64,000 nucleotides of DNA from Campylobacter concisus (GTDB lineage Bacteria; Campylobacterota; Campylobacteria; Campylobacterales; Campylobacteraceae): assembly GCF_003049705.1 (NCBI RefSeq), contig NZ_PIRF01000005.1, forward strand, positions 1 to 64,000. The letters are read 5' to 3'. A model generated the notes under the pieces. It did no database searches and was not told the origin of the DNA. It saw nothing but the letters and a program-made list of their open reading frames with translations. Of this stretch, positions 59,406 through 64,000 are shown piece after piece. The position numbers and the translations under genes are program-made. Every line of letters starts with the position of its first letter. The first letter of the stretch is position 1.

Positions 59406-59870
59406 ATGATGATAACAAAAGAGAGTAAAAAAGATGTATTTTGGGCGCTAGTCTTTGGGTTTGGACTTTTTATATTTAGCATCATTGGCTACTTTTATCT
59501 AGCTCTTGGCACAGCGTCTCTCTTTGGCATCATCATTGGCGCTCTCTCAGTATTCTTTTGTGTTAGAAAAATTTTTCAAAACAACTTTTTAAGTATTGAA
59601 GATGATGGATTTATCATCACTAAAGGCTCAAAAAGCATCAAATTTTACTTTAAGGATATCAACGAAATCGCCATTAAAAGCTTTGGCGATAAGAAAAAAG
59701 TTGAGACTTTGAGCGTAAAATTTAAGAAAAACCGTCTTGATAGAGATGCTTGCTTTGGATTAGTGCAACCACTAGGTAATGATTTGATCATCATTTTTGA
59801 TAAATATGAACTCTCGAAATTTACCATTTCAAAAGAGCTAAGAGATAGGCTTAATAATTTTAGAGCCTAA
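59406..59870 (+). CDS. Small two-helix membrane protein with PH-like domain
   Basis: I do not recognise a named family. The 154-residue product has two hydrophobic helices (about 12-32 and 34-52) and a cytoplasmic domain rich in short beta-strands: FLSIEDDGFIITKGSKSIKF, YFKDINEIAIKSFGDKKKVE, LSVKFKKNRLDRDACFGL. This resembles bacterial PH-like domains joined to a TM hairpin. It follows moaE by 8 bases, with GGAAAAATG before the start (ATG 59406 or 59409), so it shares its transcript. Confidence 0.68.
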   Translation: MMITKESKKDVFWALVFGFGLFIFSIIGYFYLALGTASLFGIIIGALSVFFCVRKIFQNNFLSIEDDGFIITKGSKSIKFYFKDINEIAIKSFGDKKKVETLSVKFKKNRLDRDACFGLVQPLGNDLIIIFDKYELSKFTISKELRDRLNNFRA

Positions 59871-59891
59871 TTAAATCGACCTATGATTTAA
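59871..59891 (+). terminator. Weak terminator after the moaDE transcript
   Basis: TTAAATC, a 7-base loop and GATTTAA form an AT-rich 7-bp stem followed by AATTTTAT, directly after the preceding stop codon. Confidence 0.5.
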
Positions 59892-60109
59892 AATTTTATA
59901 TAACAATTATCAAAATTTTATACATTTTTCACATTAAATTTACTCCGTTTAGCTACTCTTACAAAAATAAAATTAAGCATTTTATCTACACTAAGTTCGT
60001 AAATATGGATTAAAAATTTAAAGGATGACTTACATCAACTTTTATAAAGGGTTTTGCTACTACAATTCTGATAAAAGAAATCATAATTATATCTTTAAAA
60101 GGAGTTTAC

Positions 60110-61963
60110 ATGAGACCCATTTTAAGCCTAGCAGTTCTTTCATCACTGCTTCTAGCAAATGAAGCAAATTTAGACATTATAAAGCCTATTAGAGAATTTG
60201 CTCCGCCGCCAGTCATCACGCCAAACGTTGCACAAAGCGCCTTTGTGGAAAATCAATTTGACCGCACTCAAAGAAGCGAATATCCATTTGTTACAAATTT
60301 GCTTGACAACTCAGCTGATATGTTTCATATCTCAGCTGGAATGTATGGCAAAAGTTTTTACAATTCATCGCTTTTTAAATATCGTGGCGCAAATTTTTAC
60401 ACCGTTTTAAATGCAAATTTCACTAAAGCAAATAATTATAAAGATGGAAGTGGCAAAAGATGGGACTATGGCTACAATAGGCAAGGTCAAAGCGCTATTT
60501 TAGGTTTCGTGCCAAATGAGCTTAGCGAGCTTAGGCTTACGTTTTTAAGGGATAATATCGATAAAGACAAGCAACCAGAGCACGCGATGGATGCCTTTAA
60601 AACGACAAGAAAAGTTGGCAAGCTAAATATTAGATTAGGCGAAGAAGATCTTTCAAATACGCTAAATTTTGAATTTGTCCTAAAAAAAGTTGAGCGAAAA
60701 GCTGATAATTTTCATCTAAGAGATGCCACTCCAAATGTGAAAGTGGATTTAAAGAGAAATATATTTGAGGCAAATTTAAAATATGACGCTGACTTTGCAA
60801 GCTTTCACAATCAAATAGGCGCTGGCTTTGAAAAAGATAAACATGACGGCAAAAGATACATGAAGCAAGGCAACAACTGGATCTTTAACGGATACAGATT
60901 TGCTGATGTCAGAAATGATAAATTTATGCTCTTTGACACACTTGCTTATAAATTTAATGAAGCAAATGAAGCCTCGCTTGCCTTAAAATATGAAGAGCAA
61001 AGAAGTAAATTAAATGGCATCGACACTAAATTTTTCGTGCCAAATCCGATCGCACCTAATACCACTCGCAAATTAGTTCGTCAAATTTACGGTGAGGACG
61101 TAAGTGATAAGATCAAAAAAGACGCTTTTAGTGCAAGTTTAAAATATAAATTTACACCAAACGATAAGGATAGCTACTTTGCAAAGCTTGAGAGCTTATC
61201 TCGCTTGCCAAGTAATATGGAGCGTTTTAATGCACTTTATGGTGCAGACGATAAAGGCTGGATAGCAAATCCGAATTTAGAGCCAGAAAGACACAATAGA
61301 GCGGTTCTTGGCTTTAAATTTGGTAGCGAGTTTTACAAAGAATACCTAAACTCGCTTCAAAACAAAGATGCTTTTAGCTTTGGAGGACATTTCATCGCTG
61401 ATAGCGTTAAAAATTTGATCATTTTTGATAGACGCCACTCAAAAGCTGCGATGCCACTAAATAAAAATGCTGTCATCTCAAGAAACGTTGATGCAACACT
61501 TTATAGTGTAAATTTCAATACGGAATATAGCTTTGCAAGGCACTTTGGCTTAAAAAGCTCACTTTACTACAACTACGGACAAAACAAAACCGATGGCAGA
61601 CCGCTTTATCAAATAAGGCCTTTTGAGGCAAATTTCGCATTTGACTACAAAGACTATGCAAGCTTTGGTAGCTACAACCTAGGCACTGCACTAAGACTAG
61701 TTTCAAAGCAAACTAGAGGCGATTTTAGCAAGCAAAATGGCTTAGGTATCGATAAAAAAGAGGCGGCAAAAGGATTTGGTTTGCTTGATCTTTATGGTGG
61801 CATAGAGTTTAAAAACAAAGTTGGCATAAGATTTGGCGTAGCAAATTTATTTGACAAAGATTATGCAGAATTTATTAGCGGTGATCACGTAGCAGCACTT
61901 GATCCAGTAGTCGTTCATGCCCCTGGCAGGACATTTTTCATTAGCTTTCACAGCAGTTTTTAA
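60110..61963 (+). CDS. TonB-type outer-membrane barrel without a visible plug domain
   Basis: A 617-residue exported barrel. The signal MRPILSLAVLSSLLLA is followed by only about 50 residues (IIKPIREFAPPPVITPNVAQ) before barrel strands begin (MFHISAGMYGKSFYNSSLFK). None of the usual plug landmarks (TonB box plus VRG, GPxSxxYG, GGxINxV) is visible. The barrel resembles TonB-dependent receptors: SRLPSNMERFNALYGADDKGW, NPNLEPERHNRAVLGFKFGS, FGLLDLYGGIEFKNKVGIRFGVAN and LFDKDYAEF ... GRTFFISFHSSF with a terminal Phe. Ribosome site AAAAGGAG. It starts the operon with a Tat-exported binding protein and ABC genes. AAATCATAATTAT just upstream looks weakly Fur-like. Substrate unknown. Confidence 0.82.
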   Translation: MRPILSLAVLSSLLLANEANLDIIKPIREFAPPPVITPNVAQSAFVENQFDRTQRSEYPFVTNLLDNSADMFHISAGMYGKSFYNSSLFKYRGANFYTVLNANFTKANNYKDGSGKRWDYGYNRQGQSAILGFVPNELSELRLTFLRDNIDKDKQPEHAMDAFKTTRKVGKLNIRLGEEDLSNTLNFEFVLKKVERKADNFHLRDATPNVKVDLKRNIFEANLKYDADFASFHNQIGAGFEKDKHDGKRYMKQGNNWIFNGYRFADVRNDKFMLFDTLAYKFNEANEASLALKYEEQRSKLNGIDTKFFVPNPIAPNTTRKLVRQIYGEDVSDKIKKDAFSASLKYKFTPNDKDSYFAKLESLSRLPSNMERFNALYGADDKGWIANPNLEPERHNRAVLGFKFGSEFYKEYLNSLQNKDAFSFGGHFIADSVKNLIIFDRRHSKAAMPLNKNAVISRNVDATLYSVNFNTEYSFARHFGLKSSLYYNYGQNKTDGRPLYQIRPFEANFAFDYKDYASFGSYNLGTALRLVSKQTRGDFSKQNGLGIDKKEAAKGFGLLDLYGGIEFKNKVGIRFGVANLFDKDYAEFISGDHVAALDPVVVHAPGRTFFISFHSSF

Positions 61964-61974
61964 AGGAGAAAAAG

Positions 61975-62940
61975 ATGTTAGATAGAAGAAAATTTTTAGG
62001 ACTTAGCACAGCTTTAGGCGTTAGCGCATTTGCACCAAATTTATTTGCAAAAGAGAGCTTTACTATGTGGGGCGCACCGGCGATTCCAAGCGTTATCATG
62101 GCGGTTGCTGCGCTGCAAGGCGAGTTAAATAAAACTTATGATGTAAGCCTAAATATCTGGAAAACGCCAGATCAGCTGCGTGCAGGCGTGGCTAGTGGAG
62201 ATATTAAAGTCACGATGTCGCCATCAAATGTCGCTGCAAATTTAAGAAATCAAGGGCTTGATTTTGCGATGTTAAATTTGCTGACTCTTGGCGTTATGAA
62301 CGCTATGGTTAAGGATGAAAAGATCAAAAATTTAGAGGATTTTGTAGGCAAAAAGCTCATCATGCCATTTCGAGGCGACATGCCTGATCTTGTCCTAAGA
62401 GCGCTTTGCAAGAAGAGAGGCATAGACGTTAACAAGATAGACATCACCTATACAGCAACGCCACCTGAGGCTTTGCTTTTATTTTTACAAAAAGATTTTG
62501 ACATTTTAATAGTTCCACAACCTCTTGGCGAAGCGACTATTTTGCGTGGTAAAAAAGCAGGCGTTAGCGTGCATTACTCAGTTGATTTTCCAAAAATTTG
62601 GGGCGAGAGCTTTGGCACAAAACCGATAATCCCAATGGCTGGCATTATCGTAGAAAGAGGCTTTTACGAGAAAAACTTAAGTCTATTTGACACGCTTCAT
62701 AGTGACCTTAAAAATGCACTTTCATGGATACTTGAAAACAAACAAAGTGCAGCAAAGATAGGTTCAAGCTACTTGCCAGCTCCAGAAGTAGCACTTGCAA
62801 ATGCTTTCGATAAGGCAAATTTAACGGTTACAAAAGCAAATGAACTACAAAATGAGATCATGGCATTTTTTGAAGAAATTTATCAGTTTAATCCAAAATT
62901 TCTAGGCGGTAAGATGCCAGATAAAGGTCTATTTTTATGA
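61975..62940 (+). CDS. Tat-exported ABC substrate-binding protein (NitT/TauT type)
   Basis: A 321-residue periplasmic binding protein of the NMT1/SsuA-like class. LDRRKFLGLSTALGVSAFAP at the N-terminus is a twin-arginine signal, unusual for this class and suggestive of folding with a bound ligand or cofactor. VASGDIKVTMSPSNVAANL, KKLIMPFRGDMPDLVLRAL and FDILIVPQPLGEATIL fit the two-lobed fold. It lies 11 bases after the barrel gene and overlaps the permease gene by 4, so the four genes form an import operon. The ligand cannot be read off; sulfonates, metal-chelates or a pyrimidine-like compound are all possible. Confidence 0.85.
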   Translation: MLDRRKFLGLSTALGVSAFAPNLFAKESFTMWGAPAIPSVIMAVAALQGELNKTYDVSLNIWKTPDQLRAGVASGDIKVTMSPSNVAANLRNQGLDFAMLNLLTLGVMNAMVKDEKIKNLEDFVGKKLIMPFRGDMPDLVLRALCKKRGIDVNKIDITYTATPPEALLLFLQKDFDILIVPQPLGEATILRGKKAGVSVHYSVDFPKIWGESFGTKPIIPMAGIIVERGFYEKNLSLFDTLHSDLKNALSWILENKQSAAKIGSSYLPAPEVALANAFDKANLTVTKANELQNEIMAFFEEIYQFNPKFLGGKMPDKGLFL

Positions 62941-63734
62941 TACTAATCGATGGCATTAAAAAAGATCGCTCAAGCTTTTTAAAAATAATTGACTATTTTT
63001 GGGGCGGATTTAGTGGATTTGCCGTAGTTTTTTTGATCTTAGCCATTTGGCAAGTGGGAAGCGAGTTTAGCTCCCCACTCTTGCTTCCGCCACCAAAAGA
63101 TGTATTTTTAAAAGCCTGTGAAATTTTAAAAGATTATAAAAACAGCGAGATAAATATAACGCTTTGCAGATCACTGATCGGAGTTTGCTCGGCAACATTT
63201 TTTGGTATATTTCTAGGGCTAATAGCAGGTAGTTTTAAAAGTTTTGCAGCCTTTTTAAAGCCTGTTATTACCTTGCTTTTATCAATGCCACCAATTATTT
63301 GGATAGTACTTGCTATTTTTTGGTTTGGATTTGGAAATTTTAGCACCGTTTTTACTATCTTTATAACCGTTTTACCGCTTACTTTTGCAAGCTCGGCAGT
63401 TGCTATGAGTAGCGTAGATGAGGAGCTAAAAGAGATGTTTGACGCTTATAATCTAGGAATTTTAAAAAAGATAAGACACCTTTACATCCCACATCTTACG
63501 AGCTACATAATAAGCTCTATTAGCGTAGCTGTCGCAATGGGTGTAAAGATAGTGATAATGGCTGAGCTACTAGGTGCAAATAACGGCATGGGAGCAAAGA
63601 TAGCAAATGCAAGGGCGATGCTTGAAACAACCGAGGTAATGGCATATGTTCTTTTAAGCATCACTCTTATCATGCTTTTTGAATACCTCATCATCGAGCC
63701 ATTAAAAATAGCTTTGATGCCTTGGAGAAGATGA
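62937..63734 (+). CDS. ABC permease (NitT/TauT/SsuC type)
   Basis: A 265-residue inner-membrane permease with about six helices. Family marks are LLLPPPKDVFLKACEIL before the core, LSMPPIIWIVLAIFWFGFGN, and the EAA-like coupling loop DEELKEMFDAYNLGILKKIR HLYIP, followed by AMGVKIVIMAELLGANNGMG. It overlaps the binding-protein gene and the ATPase gene by a few bases each. Confidence 0.9.
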   Translation: MILIDGIKKDRSSFLKIIDYFWGGFSGFAVVFLILAIWQVGSEFSSPLLLPPPKDVFLKACEILKDYKNSEINITLCRSLIGVCSATFFGIFLGLIAGSFKSFAAFLKPVITLLLSMPPIIWIVLAIFWFGFGNFSTVFTIFITVLPLTFASSAVAMSSVDEELKEMFDAYNLGILKKIRHLYIPHLTSYIISSISVAVAMGVKIVIMAELLGANNGMGAKIANARAMLETTEVMAYVLLSITLIMLFEYLIIEPLKIALMPWRR

Positions 63735-64000
63735 TGCTTGAGCTTAAAAATGTAGAGTATGAAATTTTAAGAGATAAGGTCGTAAGGAATTTTAGTCTAA
63801 ATGTAAAAGGTGGCGAGGTGGTGACGCTTTTTGGACCATCAGGATGTGGCAAGACAACGATACTTCGGCTTATTAGCGGACTAAATGAGCCTAGAAAAGG
63901 AAAAATTTTTAATAACTTTAAAAAGACTACATATTTTTTTCAAGAAAATCGCCTGCTTACATGGAAAAATGCTCTTGAAAATGTACTTTTAGTTATGGAT
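63731..64000 (+). CDS. ABC ATPase (SsuB/TauB type), truncated by the window end
   Basis: The first 90 residues of the nucleotide-binding subunit of the same transporter. Walker A is LFGPSGCGKTT. The Q-loop region reads FFQENRLLTWKNALENV, the QENRLLPW-type pattern characteristic of SsuB/TauB ATPases. Two adjacent ATG codons (63731 and 63734) overlap the permease stop. The signature and Walker B motifs lie beyond position 64000. Confidence 0.9.
   Translation, partial: MMLELKNVEYEILRDKVVRNFSLNVKGGEVVTLFGPSGCGKTTILRLISGLNEPRKGKIFNNFKKTTYFFQENRLLTWKNALENVLLVMD

Overview
The window is AT-rich bacterial chromosome from a Campylobacter, most like the C. concisus group. Gene order supports this. The runs pyrF-nusB-ribH-kdsA ... 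der-aroK-trpS-serS-TPR protein and mqnA ... upp-maeB-gltX-SurA-like match, from memory, C. jejuni Cj0381c-Cj0390 and Cj1285c-Cj1289. The P19/FTR1 iron locus, the Tat-exported Fdh complex, DUF2920, NspC and candidate PglB sequons (D/E-x-N-x-S/T) fit the same group. Assignments rest on reading motifs and gene order, not on database searches.

Layout. 0.2-5.7 kb: tRNA-Ser(GCU), a frameshifted Cdd1-type helix-hairpin-helix gene, pyrF-nusB, a visibly more GC-rich block (ribH, a paired SMR exporter, kdsA), an unrecognised 349-aa gene and a DMT transporter. 5.8-13.2 kb: der, aroK, a 433-base spacer holding four copies of a ~48-bp palindromic repeat, trpS, a CopD-like membrane protein, serS and a TPR protein. 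13.3-22.7 kb: a DUF2920 protein, then the iron system (FTR1, P19, DUF2318 Fe-S membrane protein, two FtsX-like permeases, ATPase, thioredoxin lipoprotein and a TraT-like lipoprotein). 22.9-33.4 kb: formate dehydrogenase (TAT peptide, fdhA with an in-frame UGA, fdhB), a DsbC-like protein, selB-selA, and a polyferredoxin plus TorD-like chaperone. 33.5-45.8 kb: a Met/His-tailed membrane protein, mqnA with a barnase/barstar pair, upp, maeB-gltX, a SurA-like chaperone, a siderophore receptor, yedE, moeA and terC. 45.9-53.2 kb: one tight reverse operon (GGDEF/EAL protein, hisZ-like, purA, fliJ, motE-like). 53.3-59.9 kb: nitroreductase, yedF-selD (selD also has an in-frame UGA), fdhC, a decayed DJ-1/PfpI gene, nspC, moaD-moaE and a small membrane protein. 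60.1-64 kb: an unusual TonB-type barrel with no visible plug, operonic with a Tat-exported substrate-binding protein and NitT/TauT-type ABC permease and ATPase; the last gene runs off the window.

The genes converge on respiratory formate oxidation with selenium and molybdenum. FdhA needs selenocysteine (selA, selB, selD, probably yedE/yedF), a molybdopterin cofactor (moaD, moaE, moeA), Fe-S partners and the FdhC cytochrome b, with mqnA supplying menaquinone. These parts are scattered over about 36 kb in several operons. Two UGA codons that would split fdhA and selD are read here as selenocysteine; each is followed by a short hairpin.

The items least explained by known annotation are the plug-less TonB barrel/ABC operon, the four-copy palindromic repeat cluster between aroK and trpS, the GC-rich ribH-kdsA block, and the 349-aa gene of unknown function.
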